Assembly (NCBI GenBank): GCA_028724545.1
Contig: JAQYCU010000039.1
Location: 1 to 64,000, forward strand
Length of the DNA stretch: 64,000 nt
Source of the DNA: a bacterium
GTDB taxonomy: Bacteria > Bacillota > Clostridia > Lachnospirales > Lachnospiraceae
Direction of reading: 5' to 3'
Shown here: in pieces, positions 38,821-47,749 of the stretch
How positions within the stretch are numbered: position 1 is the stretch's first letter
Layout: the number at the start of each line of letters is the position of its first letter
The notes under the pieces: generated by a model
Databases searched by the model: none
Told to the model about the DNA's origin: nothing
What the model saw: only the letters and a program-made list of their open reading frames with translations
Position numbers and translations under genes: made by a program

Positions 38821-39401
38821 TGCTGGAAAAGATATCTGATAAATTAACAAATGCCATGCTAAGAGAAGATACGATTCAGGAAGAAAGCAAAGAACTTTAT
38901 TCTTTTGGCATACAGCAGGGACTTTTCCTGCTGATAGGCGTCATATCATTTATATTCATTGGATGGTGTTTTGGAATGGTATGGCAGGCGTTGCTTTATC
39001 TGGTATTTTACATGCCTATCAGAATTTACGCTGGAGGTTATCATGCTCCGACACAGAAACATTGTTATGTGTTTTCATGTGCCATGCTGGTGCTGGTATT
39101 AGCAGTTATGAAAATAGCGCGCGCACAAACAACTGCATATCTGGTGCTGACGATAGTGGCCGGCGTGGTATTATTTTTATTGGCTCCTGTGGAGGATAAA
39201 CATAAGCCACTCGATGAAAAAGAGGAGTATGTCTACAGAAAAAGAGCATATATTGCTATCAGTATAGAGTTGCTATTATGCCTTATCTGTGTAATGTTGC
39301 GATGGAAAATGCTTTTATGTATCTGTTCTGCAGTAATAACAAATGCGGGTATGACTGCTTTAGGATATATGGTAAATAAAAGCAGAAACACAAATAGGTG
39401 A
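38820..39401 (+). CDS. AgrB-like autoinducer-processing membrane peptidase
   Basis: RIYAGGYHAPTQKHCYVFSC (His/Cys active-site motif), multiple TM. Confidence 0.92.
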   Translation: MLEKISDKLTNAMLREDTIQEESKELYSFGIQQGLFLLIGVISFIFIGWCFGMVWQALLYLVFYMPIRIYAGGYHAPTQKHCYVFSCAMLVLVLAVMKIARAQTTAYLVLTIVAGVVLFLLAPVEDKHKPLDEKEEYVYRKRAYIAISIELLLCLICVMLRWKMLLCICSAVITNAGMTALGYMVNKSRNTNR

Positions 39402-39408
39402 AAGGAGA

Positions 39409-41409
39409 ATGAGTATGAAGCGAGGAAGATTGAAACGAATAACTAGTTTTCTTTTATCAACAGCATTAATCGGCTCAACCATAGTAACAGGTACAGCCGT
39501 AAATGCAGAAGAGTCAGCCAACTTAATTACAAATCAGTCGGTAACAGGAAGTGCTACCTATGTTGGTACATATCTGAAATCAGATTACTATTCAGCAGGT
39601 TATACCGGACTGGAGATTTCATTTACGTACACGGACCTTGGCACTCTTGCATCTGACAATACAACAGGATTCAATGACACATTTGAATTTCTGGTATTTG
39701 ACAGTGCATGGGGTGGCTGGAACTGTACAAAGGTAGGTCCTGCGGGATATGACCAGACGGAAAACCTTACGGCATCAGATGTTTCGGAAGACACCGAGTA
39801 TACGGTCACGGTTCCGATTGACACAATCGAGGACAAATTAAGTACTTCAAATCCGGTACAGGGTATTAACCTTCAGACCGGTGGAATCGGAAATACGGCA
39901 GTAACAATCAACTCACTTAAATATGTAACAGGTACTGTAGAAAGCCAGCCAACGGTATTAACGGGAGCGTGGCATAAGACAGGTGTTGATGGTGATACGG
40001 AGGAACAGTATGGAACGATGAATCTTACCAGTGGATTTGCAAATGTATATGCTAATCCGTGGAACATTTCTGTATCTAATTTCTCAGTTTCTACATTTAC
40101 AACACCGGTGGTAGCAGTAACAGTAGAGTATGCTGATGTTACAGGTGACCCGATTTATCCACAGTCAGAAATCCTGGATTCTACTACTTATCAGCCGATA
40201 GTAGCGAATTATCCACAGGTGTCAGAAGGAGGAACTGTTACATATGTAACGCAAATTCCAACTACAATGACATCTATGCTCCTTGCATATGACACCTGCA
40301 CCGTTAAAAAAGTAGAAATCTATGATGAGGCAGAAAGTTATACAACAGCTAAGACAAACTTATCAACAACAAATATTACAGCTGCAGTATCGCCATGCTG
40401 GAATCTTGGCAATGCCTTAGAATCTACAAGCAACGGGGAAACAGGAGAAACACTCTGGGGTAATCCGACAATCAACAAGCGTCTTTTTAAGCAGGTTGCT
40501 GCTGTCGGTTTCAAATCTGTTAGAATCCCTGTAACCTGGCTGAGTGCAGTTACAGTAAATGGCAGCACCGGAACAGTTAATACACAGGAATGTGATGCTA
40601 TTCTTGACAGAGTCAAAGAAGTTGTAGATATGGCAATAGATTATGACTTATTTGTTATTATTGATGTGCATCATGATGGTGGAGAAAATGTAACCGGAAA
40701 ATGGCTGGATATTACAGCATCAAACCAGACCGGTATACAGAATGCTTTTGAAGCTCTTTGGACTCGGATTGCACAAAGATTCAGAAGTTATGACCAGCAT
40801 CTGATATTTGAATCTATGAATGAAGTAATGGAGTCAAATAATTATTCAACAAATGTTTCGGATGAAATCTGGACGAATATTAATGATTTGAATCAGATAT
40901 TTGTGGAGGCAGTCCGTGGTGCTGGAGGAAGCAATACCAACCGTTTCCTGATGGTACCGGGATATAATACGAATATTGACAGTACCGTATCAGCTGGTTT
41001 TAGATTACCGGACGACACTGTGTCAAACCGTCTTATGGTATCGGTGCATTTCTATGACCCATATAATTTCACACTGAACACCGGAGATGGAAGTACAACT
41101 TCTATTACTGAGGCTGAGAGTGCTTATATTGGTACACAGTTTGCCAAGTTAAAAACAACATTTGTAGATGAAGGTATTCCGGTTATCCTGGATGAGTTTG
41201 GTGCCGTGGACAAAGACAATCTGGATGCGATTGCAGCTTATACAACGGAAGTAGTCAGTCAGGCACAGGCAAAAGGCATTGGATATGGTTATTGGGATAA
41301 TGGTTATACCGGTGACTATGGTATGGGATTGTGGAACCGTTATACATACGGACAGACGGCATTAGGTGAACGGCTGCTTCCTATATTAGCTGGCAATACA
41401 GCAGAATAG
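39409..41409 (+). CDS. secreted cellulase-like glycoside hydrolase (GH5) with two N-terminal CBM-like modules
   Basis: signal peptide; WNLGNALESTSNGETGETLWGNP, VRIPVTW, LIFESMNEVMES (acid/base), VILDEFGAVDKDN (nucleophile); starts 8 nt after agrB (or 14 nt from second ATG). Confidence 0.9.
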   Translation: MSMKRGRLKRITSFLLSTALIGSTIVTGTAVNAEESANLITNQSVTGSATYVGTYLKSDYYSAGYTGLEISFTYTDLGTLASDNTTGFNDTFEFLVFDSAWGGWNCTKVGPAGYDQTENLTASDVSEDTEYTVTVPIDTIEDKLSTSNPVQGINLQTGGIGNTAVTINSLKYVTGTVESQPTVLTGAWHKTGVDGDTEEQYGTMNLTSGFANVYANPWNISVSNFSVSTFTTPVVAVTVEYADVTGDPIYPQSEILDSTTYQPIVANYPQVSEGGTVTYVTQIPTTMTSMLLAYDTCTVKKVEIYDEAESYTTAKTNLSTTNITAAVSPCWNLGNALESTSNGETGETLWGNPTINKRLFKQVAAVGFKSVRIPVTWLSAVTVNGSTGTVNTQECDAILDRVKEVVDMAIDYDLFVIIDVHHDGGENVTGKWLDITASNQTGIQNAFEALWTRIAQRFRSYDQHLIFESMNEVMESNNYSTNVSDEIWTNINDLNQIFVEAVRGAGGSNTNRFLMVPGYNTNIDSTVSAGFRLPDDTVSNRLMVSVHFYDPYNFTLNTGDGSTTSITEAESAYIGTQFAKLKTTFVDEGIPVILDEFGAVDKDNLDAIAAYTTEVVSQAQAKGIGYGYWDNGYTGDYGMGLWNRYTYGQTALGERLLPILAGNTAE

Positions 41410-41547
41410 GCTCTTATATGTAAGGTATAATCAGACAATATCAATGAAAAAGAAAACTAGGAAAATGACGAAAGTATACGCGAATTGTAAACGAATAAGT
41501 ATTTATATATATTTTAGAAACTTACGTATAGGAGATATAACTTTTGT

Positions 41548-41604
41548 CCTGTAAAACAGGGTTGTCCTGGGGAGTACTGGAAAAGGAGGTACTCCTCAGG
41601 ACAA
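41548..41604 (+). promoter_or_regulatory. tandem stem-loops in leader of FIVAR/LRR protein gene
   Basis: CCTGT aaa ACAGG; then TTGTCCTGGGGAGTAC/GTACTCCTCAGGACAA 16-bp stem with one G-T and 11-nt loop; no T-run. Confidence 0.65.
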
Positions 41605-41649
41605 TATTTATATGTATCTCTAAATTTTGGAATATTTAGGAGGGAATCG

Positions 41650-44610
41650 ATGTTGAAAAGCAAAAGTCACAAAAAAATAGTTAGTGTAATAGTATCAACA
41701 GCGTTACTTACTACTTCTGTCCTGACACAAGGAACATATACAAAGGCATCTATGGAGCCGGTGTCAGTGACCAAAGGCAATTATTGCGGGGATATCACAT
41801 ACACATATTTCAAGGATGATACAACTGCCGAAGACACAGCATCCTATTTATTGTTTGAAGGTTCCGGGGCTATGAAGAACATAGAGAACACAGGAGTGAT
41901 TAGTGAGTCAGGGGGATATACGCAAGGCACGAGCCAGCTGGAAAATCAGCCATGGATGCAAAACTGCCTTCCGGATGATGGTCTGGACAGTTATGGTAAT
42001 GAATATATTGACACAAAAATATATAATGATAAGACATTCTATCCACTAACTGAAATAATTGTTGGAGAGAATATAACAGATTTAGGGGTAGGAACTTTTG
42101 CCAATTATAGTACTAGAAGACCGGGACCGACTATCCGGTTAGGAAAAAATATCACAAAATTGCCACGTGAGGCTTTTCAGTTTACAAGGAGGTGCAGTAT
42201 TTATCTATATGGAACGGCGGAAAGGGAGATAGATGAAAATGCGTTTATACGTACTGGAACCACTACCTCTACAGGAAATACGATGTATTTTCCTACAGAA
42301 GAAATGAAGGCGACATTTGAAACATATTTAACCAGTGAGGCTATAGGGTGGACAGAGAAAGAGGTCACAAAGTTTCTTTTTGTAAAACCAAGTCTAAAAG
42401 TAGACAGTTCACCATTATACCTTGCTGTAGCAAAAGGAAAAATAGAAAAAAAACTTCATATAAAAGATGAGGTATATGATAATACTTATCCGGAGGATAA
42501 ATGGAATGCTATGCTGGAGGCACTTGCAGATGGAGAAGCTGCTGTGGCAGCAGAAGATGAGGCATTTGCAAATAGTGCTGAAAGCACATTGACAGAAGAA
42601 ACGGTTGCCACGAAGGCAAAAGCCATAAATGATGCTATCGAAGCAATGTCAGATTCGGATTCTAAATATGATGATTTACAGAGTAAAATAGACGAAGCCA
42701 AGAGAATCAAACCGGAAAAGGATTATTCAAAGAGTTCATGGCAAAAGCTGCAGACTGCTATCAATGATGCTGCACAGCTGGGCAGAGAAGAAGATAATGA
42801 AAAATATGAAACAGCGATAGCAAATCTTGATACAGCAATCAATGGAATGGTCAAGATTACGGAATATAGTGAGGTGCTTGCCAATGCAGAAACCGTTGAC
42901 TTAGAGAGCAAATCCAGCCATACAAAAGCAAGCTGGGATGCTTTTATTACGGCTTTTGAAAATGCAAAAGCAATGCCGGATGATGCTACACAGGAAACGG
43001 TAGACAGCCTGACATCTGCGTTGAAAGCAGCACAGGAAGGTCTTGTTACATTAGACCTGACAGCCATCCAGAAAGAAGTTGCGACTTGGAAAAAGAACGC
43101 AGAAGATGAAGAGCGTATGCTGGAATCTTATACGGCTGAATCGTATAAAAAACTGAAAGAAGCATATGATGCAGCAAAAGAAGTTGCTGAGTTGACTGTC
43201 TATGAGCAGACGAAAGTTACAACACAGGAAGAGATTGATGCGTTACTGGCTGCACTTGTGGATGCAGAAAGAAGTTTGGTGGAACTTGATGCAACGGAGG
43301 CAAAACAAGAGTTAAAGGCATATGTTGAGGAAGTAAAAGCAGCAGGGTATCAGGAAAGTGATTATACAGCAGAAACCTGGCAGGAATATGCGACTGCTTT
43401 AAAACTTGCTGAGAGTACTGCTAATAGAACGAGTAATACCCTAATCAGTATTATCAAGGATAGACAGGAAAATCTAAAGGCAGCAGTTGCAAATCTGAAA
43501 AAACAGGAGCGTGAAGAAGGTGTTTATCTGGAGTATACCGGTTCTTGGATAAAACAGGGCAAGGAAAACAAGATGCAGGGTTATGCGCAGATTGACTCAG
43601 AAGCAGTTTTGAAAACAACGGACTGGTGGATGGAGATTTCAGGTCTTGATTTGTCTGGTATGGAAAATCCAGTATTGGAAGTAGAGTATACGGCTGATGG
43701 TGACACATTGCAGATTTCAGCAAACACAACCGGCACTGCGGGATGGAATGACAATAATCCGGTGCTTACCAGTGGTACGGAAAACACAGGAAAATCCAAG
43801 TTTAAATTAGATAAGGATTATAAGTATATTCTTTTGACATCAAATGCTATGTATCTGGAATATAGCAAAGTAAAAATTTATGATGACAAAGCAGGTCTTG
43901 CACAAGAAATACTGACGGCATCCGTGGATAAAGCAAATAAATTGAAAGAGGCTGATTATACAGCAGAAACATGGAAAGTATTTAAGGCTGCTCTGGAGGC
44001 TGCTGCAAAGATTAGTGATTCTTCGACAGAAGAAGAGATTACGGCTGCTGATACAGCATTGAAAAAAGCAATGGAAGGTCTGAAAAAGGCAGAAGTAAAG
44101 AATGTAACACCTGACACAACAAACGAGAATAAGAATGACAGTACGAAGAATACAGACAGTACGAAGAAGACGGCAGTCAAGGGAACAACATTTACTTCCG
44201 GCCAGCTGGTTTATAAAGTAACAAATGCAGCCAGTGGAAAATGCGCCGTAGCAGTGAAAGCCCCAAAAAGCAAAAAAGTAAGGAGTGTTACCATTCCTGC
44301 AACAGTCAAAAAAGCTGGTATTACCTACAAGGTTACTTCTATTGCTGATAATGCGTTTAAGAATTGCAAGAAATTAAAGAAGGTTACCATTGGAAAAAAT
44401 GTTACTTCAATTGGCAAGAGTGCATTTTACAATGCAAAGGCATTAAAGAAAATTACAGTAAAAGCTACTAAGCTGAAGAAAGTAGGCAAGAAGGCATTAA
44501 AGGGTATTAACAAGAAGGCTGTAGTAAAAGTGCCGAAGAAGAGCTTAAAGAAGTATAAACGTCTTTTCAAAAACAAAGGTCAGAAAAAGACGGTTAAAAT
44601 TAAGAAGTAA
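41650..44610 (+). CDS. large secreted protein with FIVAR-like repeats, CBM-like module and C-terminal leucine-rich (LRR_5/BspA-like) domain
   Basis: signal peptide; repeated YTAESYKKLKEAYDAAKEV/YTAETWQEYATALKLAE; C-term SIADNAFKNCKKLKKVTIGKNVTSIGKSAFYNAKALKKITVKA. Confidence 0.85.
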   Translation: MLKSKSHKKIVSVIVSTALLTTSVLTQGTYTKASMEPVSVTKGNYCGDITYTYFKDDTTAEDTASYLLFEGSGAMKNIENTGVISESGGYTQGTSQLENQPWMQNCLPDDGLDSYGNEYIDTKIYNDKTFYPLTEIIVGENITDLGVGTFANYSTRRPGPTIRLGKNITKLPREAFQFTRRCSIYLYGTAEREIDENAFIRTGTTTSTGNTMYFPTEEMKATFETYLTSEAIGWTEKEVTKFLFVKPSLKVDSSPLYLAVAKGKIEKKLHIKDEVYDNTYPEDKWNAMLEALADGEAAVAAEDEAFANSAESTLTEETVATKAKAINDAIEAMSDSDSKYDDLQSKIDEAKRIKPEKDYSKSSWQKLQTAINDAAQLGREEDNEKYETAIANLDTAINGMVKITEYSEVLANAETVDLESKSSHTKASWDAFITAFENAKAMPDDATQETVDSLTSALKAAQEGLVTLDLTAIQKEVATWKKNAEDEERMLESYTAESYKKLKEAYDAAKEVAELTVYEQTKVTTQEEIDALLAALVDAERSLVELDATEAKQELKAYVEEVKAAGYQESDYTAETWQEYATALKLAESTANRTSNTLISIIKDRQENLKAAVANLKKQEREEGVYLEYTGSWIKQGKENKMQGYAQIDSEAVLKTTDWWMEISGLDLSGMENPVLEVEYTADGDTLQISANTTGTAGWNDNNPVLTSGTENTGKSKFKLDKDYKYILLTSNAMYLEYSKVKIYDDKAGLAQEILTASVDKANKLKEADYTAETWKVFKAALEAAAKISDSSTEEEITAADTALKKAMEGLKKAEVKNVTPDTTNENKNDSTKNTDSTKKTAVKGTTFTSGQLVYKVTNAASGKCAVAVKAPKSKKVRSVTIPATVKKAGITYKVTSIADNAFKNCKKLKKVTIGKNVTSIGKSAFYNAKALKKITVKATKLKKVGKKALKGINKKAVVKVPKKSLKKYKRLFKNKGQKKTVKIKK

Positions 44611-44641
44611 TAAACTAAAATGTTATCTGTTATGTTTTTGA

Positions 44642-44715
44642 GTAATTAGGGTATTAGTCGATTTTATTATATTTTATGGTAATTAGGGTAGTAATCGATT
44701 CCATTATATTTTTAT
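44642..44715. repeat. two 37-bp tandem units
   Basis: gtaattagggtattagtcgattttattatatttta / gtaattagggtagtaatcgattccattatattttta. Confidence 0.85.
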
Positions 44716-45524
44716 AGTAAACTAATGGCATCAATTAATTTAGCCCGGAAAGTCATAGTACCTACACGATATCTCATAGTATCCTTAGCAGCTGTTTCGC
44801 CACAAAAGCCCATTACGGTGCAGGCAGAAACAGCTGCTTTTATGTTGCCAGAACAGGCAAGATAAGCACCAAGAAGGGCAGACGACATACAGCCGGTTCC
44901 GGTTATTTTCGACATCATACTGCTGCCTTGTGTCACATGAAAGACGGAGTTGCCGTCTGAAATAATGTCGGTTGCCCCTGATGCAATTACAATGCAGGAT
45001 AAGGTCTGGCTTAACTGACGGACGATATCATCTGCGTTAGAAATTTGAGTGCCGGCCAATGGTGTGCTGCCATCTGGCAGCAGAATATCTGCCTTGTCAG
45101 CATCTACGCCGACGGAGGTGTTTCTGCCTTCAACGAGTGCTTTGATTTCTGAAAAATTACCACGGACACAGGAAGGTTTTACTGCGTCAGTCAGTTCCCA
45201 GAAGTAGTTCCGGCGAAAGGTGATACCGGCAGTACCTACCGGGTCAATGACAATAGGATGGCCTGCTTTCTGTGCTGCGATGGCAGCAGTTTTCATAGCG
45301 TCCAGACTTTCGGTGGCACCAAGATTGCAGACGAGTGCATCGCAATGAGAAGCCACTTCTGCAACCTCCATCGGATGGTGTGCCATAGTAGGAAGGGCAC
45401 CTGCTGCCAGCAGGATATTGGCGCAGTCATTGGCTGTTACTATGTTTGTAATACAGTGGACAACCGGACTCTTTTTGCGTACCATATTTGTATATTCTTT
45501 TGCCTGTTCAAGTGATAATTCCAT
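44712..45524 (-). CDS. thiM: hydroxyethylthiazole kinase
   Basis: KSPVVHCITNIVTANDCANILLAAGALPTMAHHPMEVAE; MMSKITGTGCMSSALLGAYLA. Confidence 0.95.
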   Translation of the reverse strand: MELSLEQAKEYTNMVRKKSPVVHCITNIVTANDCANILLAAGALPTMAHHPMEVAEVASHCDALVCNLGATESLDAMKTAAIAAQKAGHPIVIDPVGTAGITFRRNYFWELTDAVKPSCVRGNFSEIKALVEGRNTSVGVDADKADILLPDGSTPLAGTQISNADDIVRQLSQTLSCIVIASGATDIISDGNSVFHVTQGSSMMSKITGTGCMSSALLGAYLACSGNIKAAVSACTVMGFCGETAAKDTMRYRVGTMTFRAKLIDAISLL

Positions 45525-45573
45525 TATAAAACTCCGTTTTCTTTGTATTATTTTTGTCTTTTTCATTATCCAG

Positions 45574-46104
45574 TTATGCTGTTTCATTTATCTGGGCTTT
45601 TAGCTGTTTCAGCAAACCGGATTTCTGCATAGTCAGTACCAGGAAAATGGCAATGATGGTTCCACCACAGGAACTGATAAAGAAAGGAATTACAAAAGTA
45701 AAAAGTGCTGCTGCCTGATTTCCCATCAGGAAAGCTGCGACAGGATAAGAAAGCATACCACCTATGATGGCAGTTCCAAAGACTTCGCCGATAAAAGCGA
45801 AAACAGGTTTTTTGCCGTATTTATAAAGAATGCCTGCCAGAAAAGCACCACACATACTGCCGGGAAAAGCAAGCAGTGTGCCAAGTCCCAGAAGGTTTCT
45901 GAGAAGGCTGGCAATAAATGCTGCTGCCAGTCCGTAGGATGGGCCTAAAAAGATGGCACACAAAATGTTTATTAAGTGCTGGATTGGCGTGCATTTTGAG
46001 CCGAACACCGGAAAAGAAAAAAGTGAACCGATGACGGCAAGTGTAGCAAAGATGGCTGTTAATGATAACTTTTTAATATTTGTACTATTCAAAATTGTCC
46101 TCAT
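45574..46104 (-). CDS. thiW: ECF transporter S component ThiW (start may be UUG at 46092)
   Basis: LAVIGSLFSFPVFGSKCTPIQHLINILCAIFLGPSYGLAAAFIASLLRN; adjacent to thiM. Confidence 0.9.
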   Translation of the reverse strand: MRTILNSTNIKKLSLTAIFATLAVIGSLFSFPVFGSKCTPIQHLINILCAIFLGPSYGLAAAFIASLLRNLLGLGTLLAFPGSMCGAFLAGILYKYGKKPVFAFIGEVFGTAIIGGMLSYPVAAFLMGNQAAALFTFVIPFFISSCGGTIIAIFLVLTMQKSGLLKQLKAQINETA

Positions 46105-46108
46105 TTCT

Positions 46109-46161
46109 GCACTGCTTCGTATGATGGAAAGAGTTCGTGCCAAGCAGTGCCATTGCACGAA
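46109..46161 (-). promoter_or_regulatory. H-type pseudoknot candidate in thiW 5' UTR
   Basis: UUCGUGC(46161-46155)/GCACGAA(46140-46134) and GCACUGCUU(46150-46142)/AAGCAGUGC(46117-46109) interleaved perfect stems. Confidence 0.55.
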
Positions 46162-46171
46162 ACCCGAATTA

Positions 46172-46199
46172 ATTATAACCTATTATGGAATTTCTTCAA
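46172..46199 (-). promoter_or_regulatory. promoter for thiW-thiM
   Basis: TTGAAG (46199-46194), about 16 bp, TATAAT (46177-46172) on minus strand. Confidence 0.6.
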
Positions 46200-46363
46200 G
46201 AACTTTCTGCAGAGAATGGTTTTCGTGTCTGGAAAACATTGCCTTTGCCTGAAAAAAGTGATAAAATATAGTTTAGTTATATGGTTGAAAGGTAAAGTTA
46301 CATTGTGTGTACTACTAACAGTATAAATTCATTTAGCATCATTCAGCAAAAAGGGGAAAAGTT

Positions 46364-47491
46364 ATGAAAACAAAAAAAGTTTTAACACCGAATTTAAAGC
46401 CAGGTATGGTTTCTTCGGAAGCAGCATATACTTTTACGAATCATCTTGTTATTCAGAGCAATACTACGCTGACTCCTGAAATTATTGATAAGTTGAAATA
46501 TTATGCGATTAAATCAATAAAAGTCTATGTAACAGAAGAGGAAGAGGGATTAGCAGAGCAGGGAGTACCGGTACAAGAAGAAAAAACGGACGCAGATTTC
46601 GGACTTAATTTGGAAGGCCCTACCTATTTTGAGAGAATCCAGCAAACGGAACATTTTATGGAATTTAAAGAAAATTTTACCAGTTCTGTTAGCAATTTTA
46701 AAGAGCAGTTAAATGATATTGTTGTAAAAAACAGCAGCGATGTTGTGGATGATATGCTGGCAGAAGTGGATTCTATTTTAGCCAGAACACGTAACCCGTT
46801 GCATTTGTTGGACATGATGCAGTGTTTGCGTGGTTTTGATGATATGACTTATATGCATTCTATGAATGTTGCTTTGATTTGTAATGTCATCGGTTCGTGG
46901 GTAGGACTTCCGGAAGATGAAATGCGTGTTTTGATTGTTTCCGGATTGTTGCATGATATTGGAAAGTTAAAAATACCACAGGAGATTATTACCAAACCGG
47001 GCAAATTGACGGATGAAGAGTTTGAAATGATTCGTTCTCATCCAAAGCTTGGATATGATATTCTTCGCTCCAAAGATTTAGATAATCGTATTAAGCTGGC
47101 TGCATTACAGCATCACGAACGCTATAATGGCAGTGGTTATCCACGTCAGCTGACAGGACCGGAGATTAGTAATTTTTCTTCTATTGTTGCCATTGCAGAT
47201 GTATATGATGCAATGACTTCAAACCGTGCATATCGTAAAGGTATTTGTCCGTTTACGGTTATTGCTACACTTGAAAAAGAAAAAGACTTATACGAGCCAA
47301 GTTTGCTATATCTCTTTATGAAGAGAACGATAGAAGCGTATGTTAATACAGAAGTTCTTTTGTCTAACGGTGAACGTGGAAAAGTAGTATTGTTAAACCA
47401 GAATCTGCTTTCCAGACCGGTTGTTATTACAGACAATAAGACATATGATTTGTCGCGTGATTTTAGTGTTGAAATTTCGGCATTAATTTAG
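46364..47491 (+). CDS. HD-GYP domain protein (putative c-di-GMP phosphodiesterase)
   Basis: VSGLLHDIGKLKIPQEIITKPGKLTDEEFEMIRSHPKLGYDIL, HHERYNGSGYP. Confidence 0.93.
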   Translation: MKTKKVLTPNLKPGMVSSEAAYTFTNHLVIQSNTTLTPEIIDKLKYYAIKSIKVYVTEEEEGLAEQGVPVQEEKTDADFGLNLEGPTYFERIQQTEHFMEFKENFTSSVSNFKEQLNDIVVKNSSDVVDDMLAEVDSILARTRNPLHLLDMMQCLRGFDDMTYMHSMNVALICNVIGSWVGLPEDEMRVLIVSGLLHDIGKLKIPQEIITKPGKLTDEEFEMIRSHPKLGYDILRSKDLDNRIKLAALQHHERYNGSGYPRQLTGPEISNFSSIVAIADVYDAMTSNRAYRKGICPFTVIATLEKEKDLYEPSLLYLFMKRTIEAYVNTEVLLSNGERGKVVLLNQNLLSRPVVITDNKTYDLSRDFSVEISALI

Positions 47492-47749
47492 TTATTAATT
47501 TAATAATGATAATTACAGAAAAGTATTCTCACGGCTGCTGTCGTATCCGTTTTCGGAAAACACAGCAGACGGGGGATGCTTTTTTTGATTCCCCAGACCC
47601 CGATATTTACTTTTACAACTGCCCGTGTTATACTAAAAAGTGGAGTATTTTTAAAAAGTTCGACACATTATCGCCATTTTTTGATGCCATAATGTGTTTC
47701 AAAAGTATGAATGGATAGATTGCATTGTGTAATGTGAAGGAGGAAAAAC

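Noticed and set aside
46109-46161. Possible TPP riboswitch upstream of thiW-thiM
   Set aside because: No CUGAGA or ACCYGAUYUGGRUAAU elements; leader is only about 60-75 nt. The pseudoknot is reported instead
47530-47640. Possible riboswitch or terminator after the HD-GYP gene (ctgctgtcgtatccgttttcggaaaacacagcagacgggggatgctttttttgattcccc)
   Set aside because: Contains CTGCTGT/ACAGCAG pairing and a T-run, but the stem is not adjacent to the T-run and matches no riboswitch consensus I can recall; too uncertain to call
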